From assembly GCA_023441055.1 (NCBI GenBank), contig JAEZQY010000062.1:1-64000 (forward strand): a DNA stretch of 64,000 bases, in the 5' to 3' direction. Positions 1 to 8,440 of this stretch are shown here, piece after piece. Every line of letters begins with the position of its first letter. Position 1 is the stretch's first letter. Made by a program: the position numbers and the translations under genes. Below the pieces are notes generated by a model. It made no database searches and was not told where the DNA came from. It saw only the letters and a program-made list of their open reading frames with translations. This DNA is from Bacillota bacterium. GTDB taxonomy: Bacteria > Bacillota > Bacilli > Paenibacillales > UBA4045.

Positions 1-45
1 CCGTAGAACGTCGGCCCTCCTGTATAACTACCGCTAATCCGCCGC

Positions 46-762
46 CTAGATCCGGCAGATATGTCCTGGACAATCCTCGCAATGACAGACATCTCGCAGA
101 TACTGCATGTCCTTAATGATAATCAGATTATCTTGATAGTCGATTACATCTCGCTTCTTAAGGTCACTGAGCATTCGATTGACACTCTCTCTAGTCGCAC
201 CGATCATCTCGGCGAGATCCGAGTTGGTCATACGCGTCGGTATGATTTGATAGTGGCCGTGCGGCTTGCCATAGCTGTTCGTAAGCCGGATGAGGACGGA
301 GCACAGCGCGCCGGGCTTGCCATACAGCATCAGATCGCGGAACTTGGTCTGCGTAATCCGGTGCATCTGATCCATCCACTTCATAAAGTCGATGGCGAGG
401 TCGCCATGCTGCCAGAGCAGCACCTCCAGGTCCTTAAGCTGGATAATCCCGAACACACTGTCCTCTGCCACCTCGGCATTGAAGGTATGCTTGCTGATAT
501 GCAGGGCCTCGAGTTCGCCGAAGAGATCACCCGTCTGGTGCATATACAGAATCAACTGCTTCCCATCATCAGTTGCCTTGGTAATCTTGACACGGCCCTT
601 GACTAGATAGTAAAGCTTGTCGGCGGTGTCGCCCTCCCAATACAGATAGGTACCCGGAGATGCTGTGTATTCATACATTGTCTGTTTAAGCCGATTGAGG
701 TTAACCGGGTCGAAGCCTTCCGTGTTGCTGTAGTGATAAGTATTCATCTCTGCAATACTCAT
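46..762 (-). CDS. fnr: Fnr, oxygen-sensing Crp/Fnr transcriptional regulator
   Basis: This 238-residue protein has the length of Bacillus subtilis Fnr. An N-terminal cyclic-nucleotide-type beta barrel (about residues 20-110) is followed by a long dimer helix and a winged HTH (about 165-222, core TNSDLAEMIGATRESVNRML). The C-terminus carries Cys226, 228, 231 and 236; the C-x2-C-x4-C pattern (228/231/236) matches the three cysteines that hold the [4Fe-4S] cluster in Bacillus Fnr, and Asp143 in FRDLMLYG may be the fourth ligand by analogy. It should activate anaerobic genes when the cluster is intact. The start is supported by GGAGGG upstream on the minus strand. An Fnr box at 823-838 suggests autoregulation. 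It lies divergent from, and upstream of, its probable targets. Identification is from motifs, not a search. Confidence 0.93.
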   Translation of the reverse strand: MSIAEMNTYHYSNTEGFDPVNLNRLKQTMYEYTASPGTYLYWEGDTADKLYYLVKGRVKITKATDDGKQLILYMHQTGDLFGELEALHISKHTFNAEVAEDSVFGIIQLKDLEVLLWQHGDLAIDFMKWMDQMHRITQTKFRDLMLYGKPGALCSVLIRLTNSYGKPHGHYQIIPTRMTNSDLAEMIGATRESVNRMLSDLKKRDVIDYQDNLIIIKDMQYLRDVCHCEDCPGHICRI

Positions 763-822
763 GCGAATCCCTCCTACTGCTCCTATTTAACTTTAACTAT
801 ATAATGATTACTCCGATTAACT

Positions 823-838
823 CGTGAAATAAATCACA
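823..838 (-). promoter_or_regulatory. Fnr box upstream of fnr
   Basis: CGTGA-N6-TCACA fits the Bacillus Fnr consensus (TGTGA-N6-TCAC) with one mismatch. Its centre (830.5) is about 40 bp upstream of a start point expected from the TATAGT-like -10 at 797-802 on the minus strand. That is the class II activator position, so the site suggests positive autoregulation. Confidence 0.7.
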
Positions 839-874
839 AACACGGCTGGGAAAGCGTGATCGTTGTGTGACAAA

Positions 875-905
875 TCGCACCCCGACCTATTCAGCCGGGG
901 TGCGA
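875..905 (-). terminator. Likely terminator of the doxX-like gene
   Basis: A perfect 10-bp inverted repeat (875-884 with 896-905, loop 11 nt) lies just past the stop of the 934-1449 gene. On the minus strand it is followed only by a short T run, so the terminator is of moderate strength or needs help. Confidence 0.6.
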
Positions 906-933
906 TTGCGGGTATTCAGCTAATCCGTGCGGA

Positions 934-1449
934 TCAGGCGGTCGCCTTGACTTCGGCTTCCTTCTTGGCTGTCTTGTTGAACAGTCCCTTCAAGTAAGGC
1001 AGTACCCAGCGGTCTGCGCCGATCTTACCGGCATTGGCGCCTGCTACTACGATGAAGATGGTCAGGACAACTAATTGTGCGTTCGTCGATACGGTGCCCG
1101 AGAATAGGAAGGCGAAGTTCATGACCAGTCCCATCAGTGCAGCAAAGGTTGTGAAGCATCCTAGGATGAGTCCGACACCGACCAGGAATTCTCCCCACAT
1201 GACCAGGTAGGTGAATAGGGTCGCATTCGGCAGGGCGAAGGATTCTAGGAAGCTGCCCCACCAGGCTTGAACGGTTGGATTCTCGCCAGTGGCTTTGGCA
1301 ACGGCTCCATTCAGGAAGCCTGCTGCGTTGAAGGATCCGCCGGTAATCTTGGCCCAGCCATGTGTCATCCAGTCATAACCGAGATAGAGACGAAGAAGTG
1401 TGAGTGCGTAGCTAGCGAATTTGTTTTCTCTTAAGAATTTAACGAACAT
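934..1449 (-). CDS. DoxX-family membrane protein
   Basis: The 171-residue protein is hydrophobic, with four predicted membrane helices (roughly residues 13-30, 75-97, 102-120 and 124-142) and a lysine/alanine-rich cytoplasmic tail. The order LRLYLGYDWMTHGWAKI near the N-terminus, then GEFLVGVGLILGCFTTFAAL, is typical of DoxX/DoxD-like proteins, some of which are linked to quinol or thiosulfate redox chemistry. The exact function is unknown. The start follows AGGGAGTGTTGA on the minus strand. A perfect Fnr box lies about 100 bp upstream, so the gene is probably induced without oxygen, which fits a respiratory or redox membrane role. Family assignment is good; the substrate is inference. Confidence 0.82.
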   Translation of the reverse strand: MFVKFLRENKFASYALTLLRLYLGYDWMTHGWAKITGGSFNAAGFLNGAVAKATGENPTVQAWWGSFLESFALPNATLFTYLVMWGEFLVGVGLILGCFTTFAALMGLVMNFAFLFSGTVSTNAQLVVLTIFIVVAGANAGKIGADRWVLPYLKGLFNKTAKKEAEVKATA

Positions 1450-1514
1450 AAGTCAACACTCCCTAGATTAATTTTTTATTTTGGATCTGGAGTAGCGCGC
1501 TCCGTTTCATGTCT

Positions 1515-1559
1515 ATAATGTATACGATCTGAAAATCGGGGTATGTGATTAAAATCACA
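1515..1559 (-). promoter_or_regulatory. Fnr-dependent promoter of the doxX-like gene
   Basis: A perfect Fnr palindrome, TGTGATTAAAATCACA, lies at 1544-1559. On the minus strand a CATTAT -10 element (1520 to 1515) places transcription start at about 1508-1510, about 42 bp from the box centre. This is the standard spacing for Fnr class II activation. Confidence 0.78.
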
Positions 1560-1620
1560 ATATAAAATATAATTGTTTGCTGTGTTATTGGCTGCCTCAG
1601 AATAGACAAAAATCAAGGAA

Positions 1621-1636
1621 GGTGATCGTTATCACT
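1621..1636 (+). promoter_or_regulatory. Fnr-like box upstream of mobA-like gene
   Basis: GGTGA-TCGTTA-TCACT matches the Bacillus consensus TGTGA-N6-TCACT with one mismatch. It lies about 95 bp upstream of the mobA-like start and about 60 bp from the doxX-side box, so the divergent intergenic region carries a site for each direction. Confidence 0.6.
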
Positions 1637-1730
1637 ATAAATGGTGAGTGATATAAGTAACATTTTTATTAAGAATGGGGATGTATAGTAAGAATAAATA
1701 AGGATGCATGGCGTAAAGGAGGGAAATCCG

Positions 1731-2333
1731 ATGATGACAGGTATTATATTGGCTGGCGGTGACAAGCAGAGAATGAACGGGGAGAATACATCTCTCTTGC
1801 CGCTGTCTGGAGAGAAGTTGATTCACAGGCAGATTCGAGAGATGGATTCGATATGCGATGAGATCATAATCGTGACTGATAACCCGAAACCGTTCTTGCG
1901 CGTAGTGGATTCCTCTGTCAGGATCATCACTGATTTTATTCCCGGCAGAGGTCCGCTGAGCGGTATGCATGCAGGATTGACATTAATGACGTATGATTGC
2001 GCCTGGATCGTAGCCTGTGATATGCCGAATATCTCGGCTGCAGCTGCAACCTATATGAAGAACTTCAAAGATGACTTTCATTTAAACGCAGTTATACCCA
2101 AAATTAACGGAAGATTAGAATTGCTACATGGCATCTATAATAAGTCGGTTACCGATTCGGTGCGATCGCTGCTTAATACGGGTGAACAGCGCGCCGAGCA
2201 GCTGCTGCACTTCTTGAAGTGGTCTGAGGTGGATGCCGATCAGTTCATGGCGATGGATATTAGCACGAACTTCACTTGTACAATTAAGAATCGCGATGAT
2301 TATCAGCGATTCGTATCGGACGAGCCGAGTTAG
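1731..2333 (+). CDS. MobA-like molybdenum cofactor guanylyltransferase
   Basis: The 200-residue protein opens with the nucleotide-binding loop GIILAGG and has the ACDMP motif near residue 100, as in MobA/CobY-type NTP transferases that add GMP to molybdopterin. The GRGPLSGMHAGL block also fits. The segment after RM reads NGENTSLL, where the family usually has a conserved lysine (G-x-D-K), so GTP handling may be altered. The start at 1731 follows AAAGGAGGG with good spacing; an upstream ATG at 1704 has no ribosome site. An Fnr-like box precedes the gene and a clear terminator follows it. Guanylylated cofactor would serve anaerobic molybdoenzymes such as nitrate reductase or formate dehydrogenase, none of which is in this window. 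Confidence 0.75.
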   Translation: MMTGIILAGGDKQRMNGENTSLLPLSGEKLIHRQIREMDSICDEIIIVTDNPKPFLRVVDSSVRIITDFIPGRGPLSGMHAGLTLMTYDCAWIVACDMPNISAAAATYMKNFKDDFHLNAVIPKINGRLELLHGIYNKSVTDSVRSLLNTGEQRAEQLLHFLKWSEVDADQFMAMDISTNFTCTIKNRDDYQRFVSDEPS

Positions 2334-2377
2334 TGAGCGAGCAGTACAACTAGCGTTACAACTTCAGGTAATAGCAG

Positions 2378-2415
2378 AAAAGCCAGGGCTGCAAGTTGGC
2401 CGTAGACTGGCTTTT
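2378..2415 (+). terminator. Rho-independent terminator after mobA-like gene
   Basis: A perfect 9-bp inverted repeat, AAAAGCCAG (2378-2386) with CTGGCTTTT (2407-2415), ends in a T run and separates the mobA-like gene from adhE. Confidence 0.85.
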
Positions 2416-2433
2416 CGTCATGTAAGCGTTATA

Positions 2434-2519
2434 TGTGAAATGTTTCACAAATTGTTCACCCTCGTTCAAATTTGAAAGTGATTAATGTCACTGTTCACAA
2501 TAAGGTTGAAATCTACTAT
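2434..2519 (+). promoter_or_regulatory. adhE promoter with two Fnr boxes
   Basis: Box 1, TGTGAAATGTTTCACA (2434-2449), is a perfect consensus; box 2, AGTGATTAATGTCACT (2477-2492), has one mismatch. Their centres are 43 bp apart, four helical turns. A TACTAT -10 (2514-2519) predicts a start near 2526, exactly 41.5 bp from the centre of box 2. This is a class II Fnr promoter with an extra upstream site. Confidence 0.85.
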
Positions 2520-2569
2520 GAAAGTAAGAAAGAATTTCAACAGATGAGAATGGGTAGGAGGCGATGGTA

Positions 2570-5176
2570 ATGGCGGTAAAGGAAGTAAAGCCGAAGGAGC
2601 AGACGACGGCGGCCGATCATGTGAATCGGTTAGTGGAGCGTGCCAAGCAAGCACAGGAGCAATTCCTGTCACTGGGTCAGGAACAGGTTGACCACATTGT
2701 ACAGGCGATGGCACTGGCTGGATTGGATCGACATATGCCGCTTGCGAAGCTGGCTGTAGAGGAGACTGGCCGTGGTGTGTATGAGGATAAGATCACCAAG
2801 AACATCTTCGCTACCGAATATGTGTATCACAGCATCAAGTACGATAAGACGGTGGGGGTTATTGAAGAGAACCCGTATGAGAATTATCGGATGGTGGCGG
2901 AGCCGGTTGGCATTATTGCAGGAGTAACACCTGTGACAAACCCAACTTCCACGACAATGTTCAAGTCACTGATTGCAACCAAGACACGGAATCCGATCAT
3001 ATTCGCCTTCCACCCGTCCGCTCAGCAATCCAGTATGGAAGCGGCCAAGACGCTGCGAGATGCGGCGGTAGCCTGCGGAGCTCCAGAGCATTGTATTCAA
3101 TGGATTGAGACGCCGTCTCTGGATGCGACCGGCCTGCTGATGAATCATCCGAATGTGGCGCTGGTGCTCGCGACCGGTGGTTCCGGCATGGTCAAGGCGG
3201 CGTACAGTACCGGTAAGCCTGCGCTTGGTGTAGGACCGGGCAACGTGCCTTGCTTCATTGAGAAGACGGCGAATGTCCGCCAGGCGGTAACCGACTTGAT
3301 TCTGTCCAAGACGTTCGATAATGGTATGATCTGCGCGTCTGAGCAATCGGTAATTATCGAGGAGTCCATCTACGAACAGACGAAGAAGCTGATGACCGAT
3401 CTGGGCTGTTACTTCCTGAACAAGGCCGAGACAGAAGCGGTATCCGCACTCGTGATCAATCCAGAAAAGTGTGCGGTGAACGCAGTTATCGTGGGACAGC
3501 CTGCCGCGAAGATTGCCGAGATGGCCGGAATCACAGTGCCCAAGGACACGAAGATTCTGGTGGCCGAGCTGCAGGGCGTAGGTGAGAAGTATCCGCTGTC
3601 CGCAGAGAAGCTCAGCCCCGTGCTCGCTTGCTATAAGGTGAAGACCGCTGATGCTGGCATTGAACGCGCTGCGGAGATCGTGCGCTTCGGGGGCATGGGA
3701 CACTCGTCGGTGATCCATTCGAATGATGACGCGGTGATCCAAACCTTCTCAGCGAAGCTGCAGACAGGCCGTGTCATTGTGAACTCACCATCGACGCATG
3801 GCGCTATCGGCGATATCTATAATACGAATCTGCCATCCCTGACGTTGGGCTGCGGATCGTATGGATCGAACTCAACAACAGCTAATGTGAGCGCGGTGAA
3901 TTTGGTGAATGTAAAGCGAGTAGCGTATCGGACAGTGAATATGCAGTGGTTCAAGGTTCCGCCGAAGGTATACTTCGAGCGCGGCGCGACGCAATATCTG
4001 GAGAAGATGCCAGACATCACCCGCATCCTGATTGTGACCGATGCGATGATGGTGAAGCTAGGCTATGTGGAACGGGTGGAATATTACCTGCGCAAGCGCA
4101 AGACACCTGTCTATATTGAAGTGTTCTCCGATGTTGAGCCGGATCCATCCGTAGACACCGTAGAGCGTGGAACGAAGGCGATGAAGGACTTCCAGCCGGA
4201 CTGCATTATCGCGCTGGGCGGCGGTTCTCCGATGGATGCAGCGAAGGCAATGTGGCTGTTCTACGAATATCCGGATACCAGCTTCCATTCGCTGAAGCAG
4301 AAGTTCATGGATATTCGCAAGCGAATCTACAAGTATCCAAGACTGGGCAACAAGGCCAAGTTCGTGGCGATTCCGACAACATCGGGCACAGGCTCAGAAG
4401 TGACCTCGTTCGCAGTTATTACCGATAAGAACCATGGCAACACGAAGTATCCGCTGGCTGACTACGAGCTGACGCCGGATGTGGCGATCGTCGATCCGGA
4501 GTATGTACTCACCCTGCCTAAGACTGCAGTTGCGGATACGGGGATGGACGTGCTTACTCACGCGATCGAGGCCTATGTGTCGGTAATGGCTAATGATTAC
4601 ACAGATGGGCTGGCGCTACAAGCGATCAAACTGGTGAATGAGTACTTGATCCCGTCGTTCGAGACGGCTGACCCGGTAGCGCGTGAGAAGATGCATAACG
4701 CGTCGACGATTGCCGGCATGGCGTTCGCGAATGCTTTCCTCGGTATTAATCACAGCCTGGCGCATAAGTGGGGCGGCGAGTATCATACGGCGCATGGACG
4801 TACGAATGCGATTCTGATGCCGCATGTCATTCGCTACAATTCGCAGAAGCCTACTAAATTCACATCGTTCCCGAAATACGAATCGTTCATCGCGGATCAG
4901 CGCTATGCGGAAATCGCCAGAACACTGGGATTGCCGGCTAGTACGGTTGAGGAAGGCGTGAACAGTCTGATCAACCGCATCCGAGAGATGAACAAGGCGC
5001 TGGGCATTCCGGAGAAATTCCAAGACCTCGGCGTGGATGCGCAAGATTTTGAAGGTAGAGTGGATTACCTGGCCGATCGGGCCTTCGAAGACCAATGCAC
5101 GACCGCTAACCCTAGAATGCCGCTAGTGACAGAACTCGCAGATGTGTATCGCAACGCCTACTATGGCAAATTCTAA
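2570..5176 (+). CDS. adhE: AdhE, bifunctional acetaldehyde/alcohol dehydrogenase
   Basis: The 868-residue fusion protein reduces acetyl-CoA to acetaldehyde and then ethanol, using NADH. The N-terminal half is a CoA-acylating aldehyde dehydrogenase with catalytic Cys255 in FDNGMICASEQS. The C-terminal half is an iron-dependent alcohol dehydrogenase with the NAD loop GGGSPMDAAKAMW and the metal-ligand region GMDVLTHAIEAY...GINHSLAHKWGG...AHGRTNA. The start at 2570 is 8 nt from TAGGAGG; the ATG at 2564 is only 2 nt from it. The stop is 11 nt before pflB, so both are probably one anaerobic transcript from the Fnr promoter upstream. All key residues appear intact. Confidence 0.97.
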   Translation: MAVKEVKPKEQTTAADHVNRLVERAKQAQEQFLSLGQEQVDHIVQAMALAGLDRHMPLAKLAVEETGRGVYEDKITKNIFATEYVYHSIKYDKTVGVIEENPYENYRMVAEPVGIIAGVTPVTNPTSTTMFKSLIATKTRNPIIFAFHPSAQQSSMEAAKTLRDAAVACGAPEHCIQWIETPSLDATGLLMNHPNVALVLATGGSGMVKAAYSTGKPALGVGPGNVPCFIEKTANVRQAVTDLILSKTFDNGMICASEQSVIIEESIYEQTKKLMTDLGCYFLNKAETEAVSALVINPEKCAVNAVIVGQPAAKIAEMAGITVPKDTKILVAELQGVGEKYPLSAEKLSPVLACYKVKTADAGIERAAEIVRFGGMGHSSVIHSNDDAVIQTFSAKLQTGRVIVNSPSTHGAIGDIYNTNLPSLTLGCGSYGSNSTTANVSAVNLVNVKRVAYRTVNMQWFKVPPKVYFERGATQYLEKMPDITRILIVTDAMMVKLGYVERVEYYLRKRKTPVYIEVFSDVEPDPSVDTVERGTKAMKDFQPDCIIALGGGSPMDAAKAMWLFYEYPDTSFHSLKQKFMDIRKRIYKYPRLGNKAKFVAIPTTSGTGSEVTSFAVITDKNHGNTKYPLADYELTPDVAIVDPEYVLTLPKTAVADTGMDVLTHAIEAYVSVMANDYTDGLALQAIKLVNEYLIPSFETADPVAREKMHNASTIAGMAFANAFLGINHSLAHKWGGEYHTAHGRTNAILMPHVIRYNSQKPTKFTSFPKYESFIADQRYAEIARTLGLPASTVEEGVNSLINRIREMNKALGIPEKFQDLGVDAQDFEGRVDYLADRAFEDQCTTANPRMPLVTELADVYRNAYYGKF

Positions 5177-5187
5177 GGAAGGGAGAC

Positions 5188-7470
5188 ATGACGATCATGT
5201 CAATTAAGGAAAGTGAAGTACGGCAGCAGCCCGCTGCCGTCAGGCAACATTGGAGAAGCTTCACAGGTGATAAATGGAAGAGACAGGTGAATGTGCGCGA
5301 CTTCATCATCGACAACGTGCATTCATATTACGGAAACGATGCATTCCTCGCAGGTCCAACTGAGGCAACGAACAAGCTGTGGGCGATCATCCAGAAGCTG
5401 TCGAGCGACGAGATCAAGAACGGCGGTGTGCTCGATATCGACACGAACACCGTCTCTACGATTACCTCGCATGACGCTGGATACTTGGACAAGAATTTGG
5501 AGACCATTGTCGGTATTCAAACCGATGAGCCGTTCAAGCGTTCCATCCAGCCGTTCGGTGGGATCAAGATGACACTCGACGCATGTAAGGCGTATGGCTT
5601 CGACCTGCCGCCCGAGATCGTGAAGACCTTCACGGAGATTCGCAAGACGCATAACCAGGGTGTGTTCGATGCTTACACAGAGGAGATGAGAACCGCGCGC
5701 AAGGCGGGGATTATCACAGGCCTGCCGGATGCCTATGGCCGCGGACGGATCATCGGCGACTACCGCCGGGTTGCGCTGTATGGTGTGGACTTCCTCATTG
5801 CGGAGAAGAAGAAGGAGCTCAAGCTGCAAGAGGTTCATGTGATGAGCGAGGATGTCATCCGTCTACGCGAGGAGCTGAACGAGCAGCTTCGCGCGTTGAG
5901 TGAGCTGAAGCAGATGGCCGCTTCCTACGGCTTCGATATCTCGGAGCCTGCGAATACAGCTAGGGAAGCGATTCAGTGGCTGTACTTCGGGTATCTGGCC
6001 GCGATTAAGGAGCAGAATGGTGCTGCGATGAGTCTGGGCCGCACATCCAGCTTCCTGGATATCTATATTGAGCGAGATCTAGCGGAAGGTACGCTGAACG
6101 AGATTCAGGCACAAGAGCTCATCGACCACTTCATTATGAAGCTGCGCATTGTGAAATTCCTGCGTACACCGGAATACAATGAGCTGTTCAGCGGGGACCC
6201 GACATGGGTGACCGAGTCGATCGGCGGTATGGCGCTGAACGGGCAGACGCTCGTCACGAAGAGCTCGTTCCGCTTCCTGCACACCCTGACCAATCTGGGA
6301 CCTGCGCCGGAGCCTAACCTGACCGTTCTGTGGTCGACCAAATTGCCGGAGGGCTTCAAGGAGTTCTGCGCCAAGGTGTCGATTGAGACCAGCTCGATCC
6401 AGTATGAGAATGACGATCTGATGCGCCCCATCTACGGCGATGATTATGGCATCGCCTGCTGCGTATCCGCGATGAGGATCGGCAAGCAGATGCAATTCTT
6501 CGGTGCTCGCGCAAACCTGGCGAAGCTGCTGCTCTATGCGATCAACGGCGGTGTCGATGAGAAGCTGGGTATGCAGGTCGGACCGGCCTTGGCTCCGATC
6601 ACCAGCGAGGTGTTGGACTTCAATGAAGTGATGAAGCGGTACGATGACATGATGGAGTGGCTGGCGGGTCTGTATGTGAACACCTTGAACGTTATCCACT
6701 ACATGCATGATAAGTACAGCTACGAGCGTATTGAGATGGCGCTGCATGATAAGGATATTCTGCGCACGATGGCGACCGGTATCGCGGGATTGTCAGTTGT
6801 TGCGGACTCTCTGAGCGCGATCAAGTATGCGAAGGTTCGTCCGATTCGCAATGAGCAGGGTATTGCTGTTGACTTCGAGATTGAAGGTGATTTCCCGCAA
6901 TACGGGAATAACGACGATCGCGTAGACAGTCTGGCCGTCGGTGTGGTTGAGACCTTCATGAATAAGATTCGCAAGCATCCGACCTATCGCGATTCGATGC
7001 ATACGCTGTCGGTTCTGACGATCACCTCGAATGTGGTGTACGGCAAGAAGACGGGGACGACACCGGATGGACGCAAGGCTGGCGAGCCATTCGCGCCAGG
7101 TGCCAATCCGATGCACGGCCGTGATAAGAAGGGCGCACTGGCATCCCTGACCTCCGTAGCCAAGCTGCCCTACGAGAGTGCGCTTGACGGTATCTCCAAC
7201 ACCTTCTCAATCGTGCCTAAGGCACTGGGACGTGAAGCGGGTGTGCGCAATAAGAATATGGTGAGTCTGCTCGACGGCTACTTCACGCATAGCGGACATC
7301 ATCTCAACGTCAACGTGTTCGAGGTAGCGCAGCTGCTCGACGCGATGGAGCATCCGGAGCGGTATCCGCAGCTGACCATTCGCGTATCCGGCTATGCGGT
7401 TAACTTTATTAAACTGACTAGAGAGCAGCAGCTGGATGTAATTAACCGCACGTTCCACCAATATGTATGA
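5188..7470 (+). CDS. pflB: PflB, pyruvate formate-lyase
   Basis: The 760-residue glycyl-radical enzyme splits pyruvate plus CoA into acetyl-CoA and formate. The paired active-site cysteines are in GIACCVSAMRIG (Cys424-Cys425), and the radical glycine is Gly735 in RVSGYAVNF near the C-terminus, matching the position in the 760-residue E. coli enzyme. AAGGAAGGGAG precedes ATG 5188; an in-frame ATG at 5197 is a possible alternative. It follows adhE by 11 nt and is followed by its activating enzyme after a structured 158-nt gap. Acetyl-CoA made here is the substrate of AdhE, so the operon encodes a complete pyruvate-to-ethanol-plus-formate route. Confidence 0.97.
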   Translation: MTIMSIKESEVRQQPAAVRQHWRSFTGDKWKRQVNVRDFIIDNVHSYYGNDAFLAGPTEATNKLWAIIQKLSSDEIKNGGVLDIDTNTVSTITSHDAGYLDKNLETIVGIQTDEPFKRSIQPFGGIKMTLDACKAYGFDLPPEIVKTFTEIRKTHNQGVFDAYTEEMRTARKAGIITGLPDAYGRGRIIGDYRRVALYGVDFLIAEKKKELKLQEVHVMSEDVIRLREELNEQLRALSELKQMAASYGFDISEPANTAREAIQWLYFGYLAAIKEQNGAAMSLGRTSSFLDIYIERDLAEGTLNEIQAQELIDHFIMKLRIVKFLRTPEYNELFSGDPTWVTESIGGMALNGQTLVTKSSFRFLHTLTNLGPAPEPNLTVLWSTKLPEGFKEFCAKVSIETSSIQYENDDLMRPIYGDDYGIACCVSAMRIGKQMQFFGARANLAKLLLYAINGGVDEKLGMQVGPALAPITSEVLDFNEVMKRYDDMMEWLAGLYVNTLNVIHYMHDKYSYERIEMALHDKDILRTMATGIAGLSVVADSLSAIKYAKVRPIRNEQGIAVDFEIEGDFPQYGNNDDRVDSLAVGVVETFMNKIRKHPTYRDSMHTLSVLTITSNVVYGKKTGTTPDGRKAGEPFAPGANPMHGRDKKGALASLTSVAKLPYESALDGISNTFSIVPKALGREAGVRNKNMVSLLDGYFTHSGHHLNVNVFEVAQLLDAMEHPERYPQLTIRVSGYAVNFIKLTREQQLDVINRTFHQYV

Positions 7471-7506
7471 TAGTATCTTCTTAAGCTAATATAGAGAGAA
7501 GCGGGT

Positions 7507-7563
7507 CGACGGGCGGGAGGGTTGCCTCGGGGAAGTTTTCTAGCGAGAACTTCGCGCCCGTCG
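7507..7563 (+). other. Structured pflB-pflA intergenic RNA
   Basis: An outer 9-bp repeat, CGACGGGCG (7507-7515) with CGCCCGTCG (7555-7563), encloses a second hairpin, GAAGTTTTC (7532-7540) with GAGAACTTC (7545-7553) and a TAGC loop. No T run follows, so it is less a terminator than a stability or processing element. It probably sets pflA expression below pflB. Confidence 0.6.
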
Positions 7564-7576
7564 TTGCCACGCTTGG

Positions 7577-7620
7577 AAGTTCGGAAGGATCTAAAGGATC
7601 GGAAGGATCGGAAGGAGAGG
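7577..7620 (+). repeat. Short GGAAGGATC microrepeat before pflA
   Basis: Purine-rich direct copies of GGAAGGATC and its variants run up to the pflA ribosome binding site. They offer several near-Shine-Dalgarno cores in a row. Confidence 0.55.
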
Positions 7621-7628
7621 AGCACATC

Positions 7629-8369
7629 ATGAAGGGACGTATACACTCCTTGGAAACATTCGGCACATTGGACGGACCGGGTATTCGATTCGTGCTGTTC
7701 ATGCAGGGCTGCGCCTTGCAGTGCCTCTATTGTCATAATCCCGATTCGTGGGATGCTCGAATCGGCAGACAGGTTACTGTAGAGGATGTGCTGGCTGAGA
7801 TTGAGCCTTACCGCGCATACTATACACCTAACGGCGGGGGATTGACTGTATCGGGTGGGGAGCCTACCCTGCAAGCGCCGTTCGTAGCAGAGCTGTTCAA
7901 GGCCGTGAAGGAGCGCTGGGGCATGTCTACAGCGCTGGATTCATCCGGCTTCTGCGAGCCATCTTACGCTGAGGAGCTGCTGAGCGTGACCGATCTGGTG
8001 CTGCTCGACCTGAAGCAGATGAATCCCGAGCGTCATACGGCACTGACGAGTCAGTCGAATGAGCGCATCCTGCGATTTGCGGAGCATCTGTCTGAGCGCG
8101 GCATGCGGATGTGGATCCGCCATGTGCTGGTTCCGGGCGTCACAGATTCACATGAAGACCTCATGGAGCTGGGCCGCTTCATCGGCAAGCTCAGAGGCGT
8201 CGAGAAGTTCGAGATTCTGCCCTACCATCGGATGGGCGTATATAAGTGGGAGCAGCTAGGCCGCCCGTATGAGCTCGAGGGCGTGCAGACACCTACACAA
8301 CGTGAGATCGACCGCGCATATATGATTATCAACACGGGCCGCGCCGAGGAGGCGGGTAACGCGCTGTAA
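7629..8369 (+). CDS. pflA: PflA, pyruvate formate-lyase activating enzyme
   Basis: The 246-residue radical-SAM enzyme installs the glycyl radical on PflB. The cluster motif C-x3-C-x2-C is CALQCLYC (Cys28, 32, 35), followed by HNPDSW typical of PflA. The glycine-rich SAM-binding segment GGGLTVSGGEPTLQ is present. The start at 7629 follows GGAGAGGAG with good spacing. It is the third gene of the adhE-pflB-pflA unit. A perfect 8-bp hairpin spans the stop codon. Length and motifs are normal for the family. Confidence 0.95.
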   Translation: MKGRIHSLETFGTLDGPGIRFVLFMQGCALQCLYCHNPDSWDARIGRQVTVEDVLAEIEPYRAYYTPNGGGLTVSGGEPTLQAPFVAELFKAVKERWGMSTALDSSGFCEPSYAEELLSVTDLVLLDLKQMNPERHTALTSQSNERILRFAEHLSERGMRMWIRHVLVPGVTDSHEDLMELGRFIGKLRGVEKFEILPYHRMGVYKWEQLGRPYELEGVQTPTQREIDRAYMIINTGRAEEAGNAL

Positions 8370-8376
8370 GCGCGTT
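8358..8376 (+). other. Hairpin across the pflA stop codon
   Basis: AACGCGCT (8358-8365) pairs with AGCGCGTT (8369-8376) around a 3-nt loop that contains part of the TAA stop. No T run follows, so it may protect the transcript 3' end or act as a weak terminator. Confidence 0.5.
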
Positions 8377-8440
8377 GTCCGCTGATACTTGGCTTGGCAG
8401 TGAAGTGTGGCGCAGAAGGTACGGCAGAACCGGATTAATG

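Noticed and set aside
866..880. TGTGA-CAAA-TCGCA as another Fnr/Crp site
   Set aside because: The spacing is 4, not 6, and it overlaps the terminator stem of the doxX-like gene.
2966..3742. Long minus-strand ORF inside adhE
   Set aside because: It lies wholly opposite conserved catalytic sequence and is His/Arg/Leu-rich, as expected from GC-rich antisense reading.
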